Made by a program: the position numbers and the translations under genes. A stretch of DNA of 15,969 nt from the NCBI GenBank assembly GCA_012271025.1, contig JAAXHF010000261.1, forward strand, positions 1 through 15,969, given 5' to 3'. This DNA is from Deltaproteobacteria bacterium. Its GTDB lineage: Bacteria; Desulfobacterota_B; Binatia; Bin18. A model generated the notes under the pieces. The model was given only the letters and a program-made list of their open reading frames with translations, made no database searches and was not told the DNA's origin. Of the stretch, positions 6,641 to 14,382 are shown in pieces; the first letter of the stretch is position 1; the number at the start of each line of letters is the position of its first letter.

Positions 6641-7873
6641 GTGCCCTACGATGTCGCGATTGTCGGGACCGGGCCGGCCGGGACGGCCACGGCCCTGTCT
6701 CTGCTGAAGGCCGAGCCGCAGCTGCGGGGCAATATCCTGCTGCTCGACAAGGCGCGCCACCCCCGCGACAAGATCTGCGCCGGCGGGCTTATTCCCCATA
6801 CCCTCGACTGTCTCGATGAGCTGGATGTTCCGCTCAGTATTCCCCATGTGACGGTTGACCGGGCGTTTGTCCGGGTGCCGCCTGAGCGGCAGGTGGTGTG
6901 CGAGGATGGCGGCCTGTGTTCAATCATCCGGCGCAGCGAATTTGACTTTTTGCTGCTCCGCGCCGCCCAGGAGCGGGGAGCCGAGGTCCGCCAGGCCGAG
7001 AAGCTGATTGATGTGGTGCGCGAGGCGGACGGCGTCCGCCTTGTCACCGATAAGCAGACCTATCGGACCCGGATTCTTGTCGGGGCGGACGGTTCGGGCA
7101 GTCGGGTGCGCCGGCGGCTCGTCGGCGCACCGCCCCTGCCGCTCGGCAGGGCGGTGATGTGTGACGTGCCGGTGGCCGATACCAGTTGGGACGGGTTTGG
7201 CCGGCAGCGCTACGATTTCAACTTTCTGTCCGTTCCCCACGGCTTGCAGGGCTATCTGTGGGCTTTTCCGTGTCTCATCGCTGGGGTGCCGCACGTGAAT
7301 ATCGGCATCTATGGGCTGGGTCGGACCCGGCTGACCAACGCCGAGCTGCGCGGCCTGCTCGCCGCTGAGCTTGCCGCGCTGACCGGCCGGACCGACCAGA
7401 CGAGATCGTCGCCCGGCTCGTGCCGGACGGCGTATCGTATGCGGGCCTTTCCTATCTGTGGCTATCATCCGCGCCGCGCCCTGGCCGCTCGACGGGTGGT
7501 GCTGGTCGGTGACGCGGCCGGCGCCGAGCCGCTGATGGGCGAGGGCATCTCTTTTGCGTTCGAATACGGCAAGTTTGCAGCCCAGGAAATTGTGTCTGCG
7601 CTACGCGGCCGGGATGTCGATTTCAGCGACTATACCGAGCGCTTTGCCCGCTCCGCAGCCGGCAAAAAGCTCTACCGCCTGGCGCTGACGACCCGGCTGT
7701 TCTACGGCTCGGCGTGGCGCGTGTGGTTCGGTCTGGCCGCCCGCAGCCGGCGTCTTCAGTCGGTCGGACTCAAGTGGTACAACGGGGTCGAGGGCTGGCA
7801 TCAGCGCAGCGGCTGGGAGGCTGTCCGGGCGGTCTTGGGCGCGTCTTCGGCTCCGCCCTTAAGCCAGCCTTGA
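6641..7873 (+). CDS. FAD-dependent oxidoreductase, geranylgeranyl reductase family
   Basis: The 410-residue protein has the N-terminal dinucleotide-binding fold with GTGPAG (residues 9-14) after a hydrophobic strand. It also has the DKxRxPRDKICAGGL region (36-50) typical of geranylgeranyl reductase-like flavoproteins, LVGADGSGSRVRR near residue 146, and the second FAD motif VVLVGDAAGAEPLMGEG near residue 286. Members reduce isoprenoid chains of quinones, chlorophyll or archaeal lipids, and others have unknown substrates; the present substrate cannot be read. The start is GTG, three bases after the mutase small subunit stop, with only a weak ribosome-binding site, which fits translational coupling. 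An alternative is that it acts on a product of the mutase pathway. Residues around 248-265 look locally atypical, but the motifs on both sides are in the same frame. Confidence 0.85.
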   Translation: MPYDVAIVGTGPAGTATALSLLKAEPQLRGNILLLDKARHPRDKICAGGLIPHTLDCLDELDVPLSIPHVTVDRAFVRVPPERQVVCEDGGLCSIIRRSEFDFLLLRAAQERGAEVRQAEKLIDVVREADGVRLVTDKQTYRTRILVGADGSGSRVRRRLVGAPPLPLGRAVMCDVPVADTSWDGFGRQRYDFNFLSVPHGLQGYLWAFPCLIAGVPHVNIGIYGLGRTRLTNAELRGLLAAELAALTGRTDQTRSSPGSCRTAYRMRAFPICGYHPRRALAARRVVLVGDAAGAEPLMGEGISFAFEYGKFAAQEIVSALRGRDVDFSDYTERFARSAAGKKLYRLALTTRLFYGSAWRVWFGLAARSRRLQSVGLKWYNGVEGWHQRSGWEAVRAVLGASSAPPLSQP

Positions 7874-7879
7874 GAGGCG

Positions 7880-7927
7880 AGACGGGCAACGATGACCACC
7901 CCACCAAGCAGAGATCGTTGCCCGTCT
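7880..7927. repeat. Strong 14-bp perfect inverted repeat in the gap after the flavoprotein gene
   Basis: AGACGGGCAACGAT (7880-7893) is perfectly complementary to ATCGTTGCCCGTCT (7914-7927) with a 20-nt loop. It begins six bases after the flavoprotein stop and ends 31 bases before the next ATG. The stem would be very stable in RNA, but no T-run follows on either strand, so it is not a classic Rho-independent terminator. It could end or protect the mutase-operon message, or be a member of a dispersed palindromic repeat family. Confidence 0.7.
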
Positions 7928-7958
7928 GAGTGGATTGTGTTGAGGAGGGAGACGACCG

Positions 7959-8264
7959 ATGGCTGAGCAAAGAAAAAGGGCGACCCGCAAGACTCCCGCC
8001 CGCCGAAAAAAAGCCGCGCCGCGCCGAAAAAAGCGCCGCGGCCTGGTCTCCAAATTTCTGCTCATCATCGGCTGTGTGGTCGTGCTCGGTTTTCTCGGTC
8101 TGGTGATGTTTCTCGACAAAGAAGCGCGTCGGATGGGAATTTTTCAGCCCCGGGTGAGCCAAGCTCCGCCCAGCCGAGAGGCCGCCCCAGCCTCGCTTGA
8201 GGAAGACTATACGCCGGAGGAGAAGCAACAGTTGGAGGCTATTTTGGAGTCTCAAGGCCGCTAG
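7959..8264 (+). CDS. Small basic single-pass membrane protein, unknown function
   Basis: I do not recognise this 101-residue protein. Residues 1-28 are extremely basic, about 15 Arg or Lys, with the near-repeat RRKKAAP/RRKKR. Residues 29-52 form one hydrophobic membrane helix (beginning LVSKFLLIIGCVVVLGFLG), and residues 53-101 are a polar tail ending in an acidic helix (EEDYTPEEKQQLEAILES). By the positive-inside rule the basic head should be cytosolic and the acidic tail periplasmic. The basic head resembles histone-H1-like tails, so binding of nucleic acid or acidic lipid is conceivable but not shown. The ATG has GAGGAGGGA upstream. It ends with TAG 15 bases before the BtuF-like gene. The two runs of six and seven A in the basic region are potential slippage sites. 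Confidence 0.75.
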   Translation: MAEQRKRATRKTPARRKKAAPRRKKRRGLVSKFLLIIGCVVVLGFLGLVMFLDKEARRMGIFQPRVSQAPPSREAAPASLEEDYTPEEKQQLEAILESQGR

Positions 8265-8279
8265 GCCGATGGGGTCGGT

Positions 8280-9107
8280 ATGGACTGTGTTGATGAACTC
8301 CAGCGTCCGCTCTCCCTGCCCGCCTGTCCGCAGCGGATTGTGTCGCTGGTGCCGAGCATCACCGAGACCCTGTTCGCCCTTGGCGCGGGAGCGGCCGTTG
8401 TTGGGGTGACCCGATTCTGTACCCATCCGCCCGAACAGGTGGCCGGTCTGACCAAGGTCGGCGGCACCAAGGACCCGGACCTCGAAGCTATTCTCCGTCT
8501 GCGGCCCGATGTGGTCATCCTGAACGAAGAGGAAAACCGGCGCGAAGATTTCGTCTGGTTGGAGGAGCACGGCCTGTGCGTGTACGTGACCGCCCCGCGC
8601 ACGGTCAGGGATGGGATCGAGATGATCGAACGCCTGGGCCGGCTGACCGGCCGTTCGGAAGACGGCCGGGCGCTGGCCCGCGCCCTGCGCCAGCAGGCCG
8701 ACCAACTGGCCGGCGACCTCGAGCGTCAGCCCCGCGTCCGCGTCTTCTGCCCGATCTGGCACAAGCCCTGGATGTCGTTCAGCGCCCAGACCTATAGCGA
8801 TGATATGCTGTGGACGTGCGGCGGGGAGAATATCTTCCGCACCAGGGCCGAGCGCTATTGCACCGTCGGCCTGGACGAGGTGGCGGCGGCCGACCCGCAG
8901 GTCGTGGTGCTGCCGAGCGAGCCGTATCCGTTTGCCGCCAAACACCTGGTCCACCTGAAACCGCTGGCTCACACCGTCGCCGGCAAAATGGGCCATCTGT
9001 ACTGTGTCGATGGCATGGCGCTGTGCTGGTACGGACCACGGATTGCGGACGGCCTGGCGCAGCTCAGCCGCCTGTTCGGGTATGTTCGACACACGCTGGA
9101 CGACTAG
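8280..9107 (+). CDS. BtuF-like helical-backbone metal receptor, no signal peptide (putative cobalamin-binding protein)
   Basis: The 275-residue protein has the fold of class III periplasmic binding proteins such as BtuF and siderophore receptors. Motifs are RIVSLVPSITETLFALG (19-35), VVGVTRFC near residue 40, VGGTKDPDLEAILRLRPDVV (60-79), and the central WHKPWMSFSAQTY with LWTCGGENIF. Unlike transported BtuF proteins it has no signal peptide or lipobox: the N-terminus goes straight from polar residues into the first domain strand. It is thus probably cytosolic, or the start is wrong, although no better upstream start exists in the 15 bp after the previous gene. No BtuC or BtuD genes are adjacent. 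Its closeness to B12-dependent mutase genes suggests cobalamin as ligand, an inference from context. The ribosome-binding site is weak. Confidence 0.82.
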   Translation: MDCVDELQRPLSLPACPQRIVSLVPSITETLFALGAGAAVVGVTRFCTHPPEQVAGLTKVGGTKDPDLEAILRLRPDVVILNEEENRREDFVWLEEHGLCVYVTAPRTVRDGIEMIERLGRLTGRSEDGRALARALRQQADQLAGDLERQPRVRVFCPIWHKPWMSFSAQTYSDDMLWTCGGENIFRTRAERYCTVGLDEVAAADPQVVVLPSEPYPFAAKHLVHLKPLAHTVAGKMGHLYCVDGMALCWYGPRIADGLAQLSRLFGYVRHTLDD

Positions 9108-9195
9108 CCCGCTTCGGCAGGGGCAGATGGTGAGGCTGCGATGAGTCAACGCGCGCACGATCCCGGCAGTCGGACAGGTGCCTTGGGGAGTCACT

Positions 9196-10569
9196 ATGGC
9201 CAGCCCTGAAGACGCGCTCCGCAAGGTCCCGCCCCAGAATGTAGACGCCGAGGAGTCCGTCCTGGGCGGTATCCTGCTCGATGGCAACGCCCTCGACCGG
9301 GTGGTCGAGGTCATGGGGGTCGATGACTTCTACCGTGAGGCGCACCGCAAAATCTTTCGCGCCATGCTGAGCCTGAGCGAGAAGCGCGAACCGATTGATC
9401 TGATCACGCTGACGGACAGTCTGCGCGGGCGTAGCGAGCTGCAGGATATCGGCGGTGCGACCTATCTGGCCGAGTTGGTAGACCGCGTGCCGAGCGCCGC
9501 CAATATCGCCAACTATGCCCGTATCGTGCGTGAAAAGGCGGTCATGCGCAGTCTGATCAGCGTCTCCAACGAAATCTCCGAGCGCTGCTACGGCGGCGGC
9601 CAGGACGATATTGAAGCCTTTCTCGACGAGGCTGAACGCCTCATTTTTGACGTGTCCGAACAGCGCGTTCGCCCGGCCTTTTACAAGGTCGGCGATATGA
9701 TTATGGACACGGTCAAAACCGTCGAACAGCTGTACGAACGCAAAGAGTTGGTGACCGGCGTGCCGACCGGCTTCCTCGACCTCGACCGCATCACCGCCGG
9801 CTTACAGCCGGCCGATCTGGTCATTGTGGCGGCCAGGCCCAGCATGGGCAAGACCGCTCTGGTGCTGAACATCGCCCAGCATGTCGCCCTTCAGCACGAG
9901 ATGGGGGTTGGCATCTATTCGCTCGAAATGTCCCGAGAACAGCTCGTCTTGCGCATGCTGTGCTCTGAGGCGCGGGTGGATAACAGCAAGGTTCGCACCG
10001 GCTATTTGGGCGAGCGTGACTTTCCACGCCTGGCCATGGCCGCCGGCCGTCTGGCCGAAGCGCCGATCTTTATTGACGATACGCCGGCCCAGAATGTGTT
10101 GGAGATGCGGGCCAAGTCGCGCCGGCTCAAACGCGAGGCCGATATTGGACTGATTATTGTCGATTACCTCCAGCTCATGCGGGGCCTGGCCGTCCAGGAA
10201 AATCGAACCCAGGAACTCTCGGAGATCTCGCGCAGTCTCAAGGCATTGGCCAAGGAGCTGAACGTCCCGATTCTCGCCCTCTCCCAGCTCAACCGCCAGG
10301 TCGAGCAGCGGGCCGACAAACGGCCGGTCATGTCGGATATTCGTGAGAGCGGCAGCATTGAGCAGGATGCGGACGTGATCATGTTCATCTACCGGGATGA
10401 GATGTACCGGCCGGACTCGCCCGACGAGGGAACGGCCGAGGTGATCATCAGCAAACAGCGCAACGGTCCGACCGGTACGGTGCGCCTGGCCTTCCGCCGG
10501 GAGTACACCCGGTTTGATAATCTGGTCGAGGACGTTGAGGATATCGGGGAGGGCGCAGAACAGGAGTGA
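9196..10569 (+). CDS. dnaB: Replicative DNA helicase DnaB
   Basis: This 457-residue protein is the hexameric helicase of the replication fork and matches the usual family length. The N-terminal domain begins with PPQNVDAEESVLGGILLD (12-29), which mediates primase contact and ring assembly. After a linker near residues 155-185 the RecA-like C-terminal domain holds Walker A, ARPSMGKT (213-220), Walker B, IIVDYLQLM (320-328), and later the SQLNRQVEQR and DIRESGSIEQDAD segments, the latter being the H4-type DNA-binding region. There is no intein. The ATG at 9196 is preferred over a GTG 18 bases upstream because GGGGAG sits five bases before it and DnaB proteins start near this point. The usual neighbours rpsF, rpsR and rplI are absent here. 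Confidence 0.97.
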   Translation: MASPEDALRKVPPQNVDAEESVLGGILLDGNALDRVVEVMGVDDFYREAHRKIFRAMLSLSEKREPIDLITLTDSLRGRSELQDIGGATYLAELVDRVPSAANIANYARIVREKAVMRSLISVSNEISERCYGGGQDDIEAFLDEAERLIFDVSEQRVRPAFYKVGDMIMDTVKTVEQLYERKELVTGVPTGFLDLDRITAGLQPADLVIVAARPSMGKTALVLNIAQHVALQHEMGVGIYSLEMSREQLVLRMLCSEARVDNSKVRTGYLGERDFPRLAMAAGRLAEAPIFIDDTPAQNVLEMRAKSRRLKREADIGLIIVDYLQLMRGLAVQENRTQELSEISRSLKALAKELNVPILALSQLNRQVEQRADKRPVMSDIRESGSIEQDADVIMFIYRDEMYRPDSPDEGTAEVIISKQRNGPTGTVRLAFRREYTRFDNLVEDVEDIGEGAEQE

Positions 10570-10700
10570 GGGCCGCTGAAGGTTCTGAGTCCAGAGAGAC
10601 CCGCCCAGAGTCCGTTGATAGCTCAGCTGGGCTCTGCTACCACGGGGCCGAAGTGTCCGGGATGATACGGCTGCTGGGACTTGATGTCTAAGGAGCATGC

Positions 10701-10994
10701 ATGGCTTCGATAGCGTTTGACACCCATGCTTTCGTCAAGGAGTTGACCCAGGCCGGGATGCCGGAAGAACAGGCAGAAGTCCTGGCCCGGTCGCAGGCGA
10801 CATTGATTGACGAGAAGTTGACGACCAAGCGGGACCTGAAAGAGTTGGAGACCCACTTGACCCGCGATCTGAAAGAGCTGGAAGCCCGCCTGACCCATGA
10901 TCTGAAAGAATTGGAGACGCGGATGACGCTGCGCCTCGGCTCGATGCTGGTCGTAACGGTTGGGGTGGTCGCGGCGCTGGTGAAACTGTTGTGA
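10701..10994 (+). CDS. DUF1640-family coiled-coil membrane protein
   Basis: The 97-residue protein looks like bacterial DUF1640 members, relatives of the mitochondrial CCDC90/MCUR1 coiled-coil proteins. The N-terminus (FDTHAFVKELTQAGMPEEQAE) is the family's hallmark, followed by a short helix. Residues 45-77 consist of three 11-residue units starting DLKELE, which would form a coiled-coil stalk. Residues 80-97 are a C-terminal hydrophobic helix (MLVVTVGVVAALVKLL) that anchors it in the membrane. The ATG has AAGGAG five bases upstream. No function is established for bacterial members; they often occur as small isolated genes. It faces thiE with 28 bp between the ends. The 131-bp gap before it holds no gene that I can support. 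Confidence 0.82.
   Translation: MASIAFDTHAFVKELTQAGMPEEQAEVLARSQATLIDEKLTTKRDLKELETHLTRDLKELEARLTHDLKELETRMTLRLGSMLVVTVGVVAALVKLL
10833..10931 (+). repeat. Three tandem 33-bp coding repeats in the DUF1640 gene
   Basis: Units start at 10833, 10866 and 10899, each beginning GA(C/T)CTGAAAGA and encoding DLKELE plus five further residues (THLTR, ARLTH, TRMTL). The units are strongly similar at DNA level and set the length of the coiled coil; unit number may vary between strains. Confidence 0.8.
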
Positions 10995-11022
10995 AGGCGT
11001 GCGGCCTGCCGTTGCCTGAGGT

Positions 11023-11667
11023 TCAGGGACTCCTGACCGAAGACAGCTGCTGCAAGGTCTGGCGGACTTTCACCTCGACCTGTTGACTCAGGACAATGTC
11101 GCTGATCATCGCCACGGCATTGGCGCCGGCAGCCAGGGCGGCCGGTGCGCGCTCGCTACTGATGCCGCCAATGGCGACAATCGGCAGGCTGGTCTGGTTC
11201 CGAATCCCGCCCAGCTGATCGAGCCCTCGGGCGGTATAGCCGGTCGTCTTGGTCTGGGTGCCGAACAGAGGTCCAAAGCCGATATAATCCGCGCCCTCGC
11301 GCTCGGCCGCCACAGCCTGGGCCGGGTCATGGGTGGAAACCCCGATAATCTTGTCCGGTCCCAACACCCGGCGCGCCGCAGCGTAGGGCAGGTCGTCCTG
11401 GCCGATATGCAGCCCGTCGGCGTCAATAGCGCGGGCAATGTCGGCCCGGTCGTTGATGATCAGCAGACAGCCGTGTTGCCGGCAGATGGTCCGCAGCTGG
11501 CGGGCGATGTGCAGAAAGTCGCCGGCCGACCGCTCCTTGAAACGCAGCTGGATCAGCCGCGCTCCACCGGCACACATCTGGCGGGCCAGTTCAGGCCACG
11601 ACAGCTCGGCTCGGCCCAGCGTATCGGCAATGGCGTACAGCGGACTTGGAAAAGAGAAGGCAGGCAT
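11023..11667 (-). CDS. thiE: Thiamine-phosphate synthase
   Basis: The 214-residue protein joins the thiazole phosphate and HMP-pyrophosphate moieties to make thiamine phosphate. All key segments are visible: QLRFK (40-44) for pyrophosphate binding, INDRADIA (71-78), DGLHIGQDDLP (84-94), GVSTHD (109-114), GPLFGTQTK (132-140) and VAIGGI (164-169), which closes the phosphate site. Its ATG follows immediately after the TAA of the ntrC-type gene, with no base between, so its translation is probably coupled to the regulator. This linkage is unusual, since thiE normally sits with other thiamine genes. No thiamine riboswitch is possible in that zero-length gap and none was seen nearby. It converges with the DUF1640 gene. 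Confidence 0.94.
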   Translation of the reverse strand: MPAFSFPSPLYAIADTLGRAELSWPELARQMCAGGARLIQLRFKERSAGDFLHIARQLRTICRQHGCLLIINDRADIARAIDADGLHIGQDDLPYAAARRVLGPDKIIGVSTHDPAQAVAAEREGADYIGFGPLFGTQTKTTGYTARGLDQLGGIRNQTSLPIVAIGGISSERAPAALAAGANAVAMISDIVLSQQVEVKVRQTLQQLSSVRSP

Positions 11668-13134
11668 TTATTTTCGTTCGATCTTCAGGCTGGTCATTTT
11701 TTTGCGCAGCGTGTTGCGATTGATGCCGAGCAGCTCGGCCGCCTTGAGCTGATTGCCAGAGGTATACTCCAGGGTCAGCTCAATCAAGGGTTTTTCGACC
11801 TGGGCCAGAATCCGCTCGTATAAATCACCGCTGTCGAGCGAGGCGTGATGCTGGAAAGAGGCGTTCAGCTTGCGCCGGACCAGTTCTTCGAGCGACAGGT
11901 CGGAAAAATTGTCCGGCAGGCTGGACGAGGCGACCGGCAGTGACAGGTCGGCCTGGGTCAGGAGCCGCCCGGGGGCCAGGACGGCGGCACGCAGCAGGGT
12001 GTTTTCCAGCTCACGGACGTTACCCGGCCACGAGTGGTGGACCAGCGTAGCCTCGGCCTCGGGCGTCACGCCGCTGATCTGGGTCTCCATCTCGCGGTTG
12101 ATCTTGTCCAGAAAATAGGCGGTCAGGACCGGAATATCCTCCCGTCGCTGCCGCAGGGCGGGCAGGGTGATGGGCACGACCTGGAGGCGGAAAAAGAGGT
12201 CTTCCCGAAAGCGCTGTTCCTTGACCGCCAGGCTCAGGTCCTGGTTGGTGGCGGCAATGATGCGGGTGTTGACGCGAACCACGTCCCGGCCGCCGACCCG
12301 GGTGATTTCCCGTTCTTGCAGGACCCGCAGCAGTTTGGCCTGCAGGGCCAGCGGCATGTCGACCACTTCGTCCAGAAACAGGGTACCCTCGCTGGCCTGT
12401 TCAAATTTGCCGATCCGCCGCTCGACCGCGCCGGTGAACGCCCCGCGCTCATGGCCAAAGAATTCGCTTTCCAGCAGGTCGAGCGGTATGGCCGAACAGT
12501 TGATGCCGATAAACGGGGCTCGCCAGCGGGGTGAGTGGTGGTGAATGACCCGCGCGACGAGTTCTTTCCCCGTCCCGCTCTCCCCCTGCAGCAGCACGGT
12601 CGCATCGCTCTTCACAATGCGGCCGATGGTCTTGTACACCTGCTGCATGGCCGGGCTCTGGCCGATGATATGCTCGCCACGCCCCTCGACCGCAGCAACC
12701 GGCGCCGCCGGCTGGCTCTCGGTCAGGCGACCGACTTCCAGGGCGCGCAGAACCAGGGCTTTGACTTCTTCGAGGTCAAAGGGTTTGGTCAGGTAGTCAA
12801 ACGCCCCGCGCTTCATGGCCTCGATGGCGTTATCGAGGGTGGTCTGGCCGGTCATGATGATGATCGGCGTGTGCGGCCGGCGGTCTGGCCGGGGTTCTTG
12901 CTGGGCCTGGAGGAGAATATCGAGACCGGTGCGCTCCGGCATGCGGATGTCGAGCAGTGCCAAGTCAAACGCCCTGGTGGTCAGCGCTTCCCAGGCCAGG
13001 GCGCCATTGTCCACCGTCTGGACCGTATGACCCTGATCGCGCAGGGTGTCGGCCAGAACACGTCGGATGAGTTCTTCGTCGTCGGCAATTAGAATCGTGC
13101 CCGGAGGAGTGCCAAAAGGCGTACTGTGTTGCAT
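11668..13134 (-). CDS. ntrC: NtrC-family sigma-54-dependent response regulator
   Basis: The 488-residue protein has three domains. The receiver (about 12-133) has the acidic pair Asp18-Asp19, phospho-acceptor Asp62 in LLDIRMP, Thr95 and Lys117. The AAA+ domain (about 156-395) has Walker A GESGTGKE (184-191), the sigma-54 contact loop GAFTGA (231-236), Walker B TLFLDE (251-256) and the [13 protein letters not shown] segment. The C-terminal Fis-type helix-turn-helix (about 450-485) contains [19 protein letters not shown]. It should activate sigma-54 promoters when phosphorylated by the kinase encoded 56 bp upstream. The loop between receiver strands is a few residues longer than usual, and the DEIGDMP segment after Walker B reads DEVVDMP. 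The domain order and partner are like NtrC of nitrogen control, but no glnA or glnB is in the window, so the signal is not proven. Confidence 0.92.
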   Translation of the reverse strand: MQHSTPFGTPPGTILIADDEELIRRVLADTLRDQGHTVQTVDNGALAWEALTTRAFDLALLDIRMPERTGLDILLQAQQEPRPDRRPHTPIIIMTGQTTLDNAIEAMKRGAFDYLTKPFDLEEVKALVLRALEVGRLTESQPAAPVAAVEGRGEHIIGQSPAMQQVYKTIGRIVKSDATVLLQGESGTGKELVARVIHHHSPRWRAPFIGINCSAIPLDLLESEFFGHERGAFTGAVERRIGKFEQASEGTLFLDEVVDMPLALQAKLLRVLQEREITRVGGRDVVRVNTRIIAATNQDLSLAVKEQRFREDLFFRLQVVPITLPALRQRREDIPVLTAYFLDKINREMETQISGVTPEAEATLVHHSWPGNVRELENTLLRAAVLAPGRLLTQADLSLPVASSSLPDNFSDLSLEELVRRKLNASFQHHASLDSGDLYERILAQVEKPLIELTLEYTSGNQLKAAELLGINRNTLRKKMTSLKIERK

Positions 13135-13190
13135 GGCTGGTCACGGCTGCGAGAGAGGGGGACGAGAGTATTGTCTTATCCAGGTGGTCA

Positions 13191-14351
13191 TTATCGTTCG
13201 CCTGTGTGGGGACTGATGGGGAGATAGACCTGGAAGTGCGCGCCTTGGCCGAACTCGCTCTCGACCCGGATGATGCCGCCGTGCTGGGCGATGATCCGTT
13301 GGCTGACGGGCAGTCCCAGGCCCGTCCCCTGGCTTTTGGTGGTGAAGAAGGGGGTAAAGAGTTGGGACAGATGCTCGGCGGCAATCCCCGGCCCGTTATC
13401 GGCGAAGTCAATAGACAGGAAGCGCCCCCGCTGCTCGGGCTCGCCGCGCACCAGATGGAAGTCGGTCGCCATCCGGGTTGACAGGCTCAGGCTGCCATGG
13501 GAGCAGCCGTTCAGGGCCTGGAGGCTGTTCTTTATGAGATTGCGAAACACCTGGGCCAGAGACGCTTCATCCCCCAACACATCCGGTAAACTGGGGTCAA
13601 AGTGCGTGCAGACCTCGACCCCGGGCGAAACGGTTTCCCGTTCGAGTAGCAGCACGTCGCTCAGGACCTTATGGACATTGATCGGTTGCAGATCGAGGCG
13701 CAGCGGGGCGGTCAGTTGCGTCAGCTGTTCCAACAGCGCGCCCAAGCGGTCGATTTCTCGAATCATGACCGTGGTATACTCATCCGCCGTCTGGTTCGCC
13801 GGCGCGCTGCTGAGCCGACCGTGCAGCAGCTGAGCCGCCCCCCGGATGCCGGCCAGCGGGTTTTTGATTTCGTGCGCCAGCCCGGCGACAACCACCCCCA
13901 GCTGGGCCAGATGATCGGTGCGCTGCGCGTCTTCGGCCAACTCTTTCTGGTAGCTCAAATCGTGCAGGACGAGACTCAACCCCAGAAACCGGACCTCATC
14001 GTTGAAGATCGGCGAACAGATCGCCCGGACCGGTTTCAGCCGTTGCAGGCGACCGGTGATCATCCCTTCGCCGGCGGTTGAGCTGTAGCTTGAGTTCCGC
14101 GTCCGCTCAATGATATCGACGATCCAGGCGTTGGCGGCAAAGACCTGGCTGTACGGCTGTTGGCCGATCTGGGCCAGCGACTGGCCGATGAGCGTTGCTG
14201 CGACAGGGTTGAGAAAGGCGATCCGCTGATCCCGATCAATGACGACAATGCCTTCCTCAAGGCTGGCCAGGACGTGCTCCCAGGCGTTGGCCGGAAAAGG
14301 CGGCTGAGACGGGTGGGGGTGTTGCGGCCGGGATGCCATCGCCCATCCCAT
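13191..14351 (-). CDS. ntrB: NtrB-type sensor histidine kinase
   Basis: From the first ATG (14351) the protein has 386 residues and no membrane segment, so it is cytosolic. A PAS domain occupies about residues 21-130. The dimerisation box is GLAHEIKNPLAG with phospho-accepting His160, the form typical of NtrB rather than of membrane sensors. The ATPase domain has the N-box NLIKNSLQAL (271-280), DNGPGI (318-323), the F-box LFTPFFTTK (331-339) and GTGLGL (342-347). It precedes the response regulator by 56 bp and is its obvious partner. The start is uncertain: a TTG at 14375 or a second ATG at 14339 are also in frame, and none has a clear ribosome-binding site. NtrB-like kinases answer to PII proteins in nitrogen control; that signal is inferred here. 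Confidence 0.9.
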   Translation of the reverse strand: MGWAMASRPQHPHPSQPPFPANAWEHVLASLEEGIVVIDRDQRIAFLNPVAATLIGQSLAQIGQQPYSQVFAANAWIVDIIERTRNSSYSSTAGEGMITGRLQRLKPVRAICSPIFNDEVRFLGLSLVLHDLSYQKELAEDAQRTDHLAQLGVVVAGLAHEIKNPLAGIRGAAQLLHGRLSSAPANQTADEYTTVMIREIDRLGALLEQLTQLTAPLRLDLQPINVHKVLSDVLLLERETVSPGVEVCTHFDPSLPDVLGDEASLAQVFRNLIKNSLQALNGCSHGSLSLSTRMATDFHLVRGEPEQRGRFLSIDFADNGPGIAAEHLSQLFTPFFTTKSQGTGLGLPVSQRIIAQHGGIIRVESEFGQGAHFQVYLPISPHTGER

Positions 14352-14382
14352 CGCAAACTGCAGTTTTATTGTCAAGGCGGGC

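Noticed and set aside
7385..7450. Possible compensated frameshift in the flavoprotein gene (alternative-frame segment looks protein-like)
   Set aside because: The assigned frame is open throughout, keeps GC-rich third positions, and carries the family motifs on both sides, so no frameshift is needed.
7770..9314. Long open frame on the minus strand across the flavoprotein, membrane-protein and BtuF-like genes
   Set aside because: Its product has no recognisable motif, and it runs antisense to clear genes with motifs and ribosome-binding sites; it reflects high GC content. The same holds for minus-strand frames at 1268-2491 and 2694-3683.
10611..10660. tRNA-like D-arm string (TGATAGCTCAGCTGGG) in the gap after dnaB
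   Set aside because: No matching GAGC for the D-stem, no anticodon arm, no TTCGA loop and no acceptor pairing could be built, so it is not a tRNA.
10995..11030. Terminator between the convergent DUF1640 and thiE genes (CCTGA-GGT-TCAGG, 11015-11027)
   Set aside because: The stem is only 5 bp with no T-run on either side, too weak to call.
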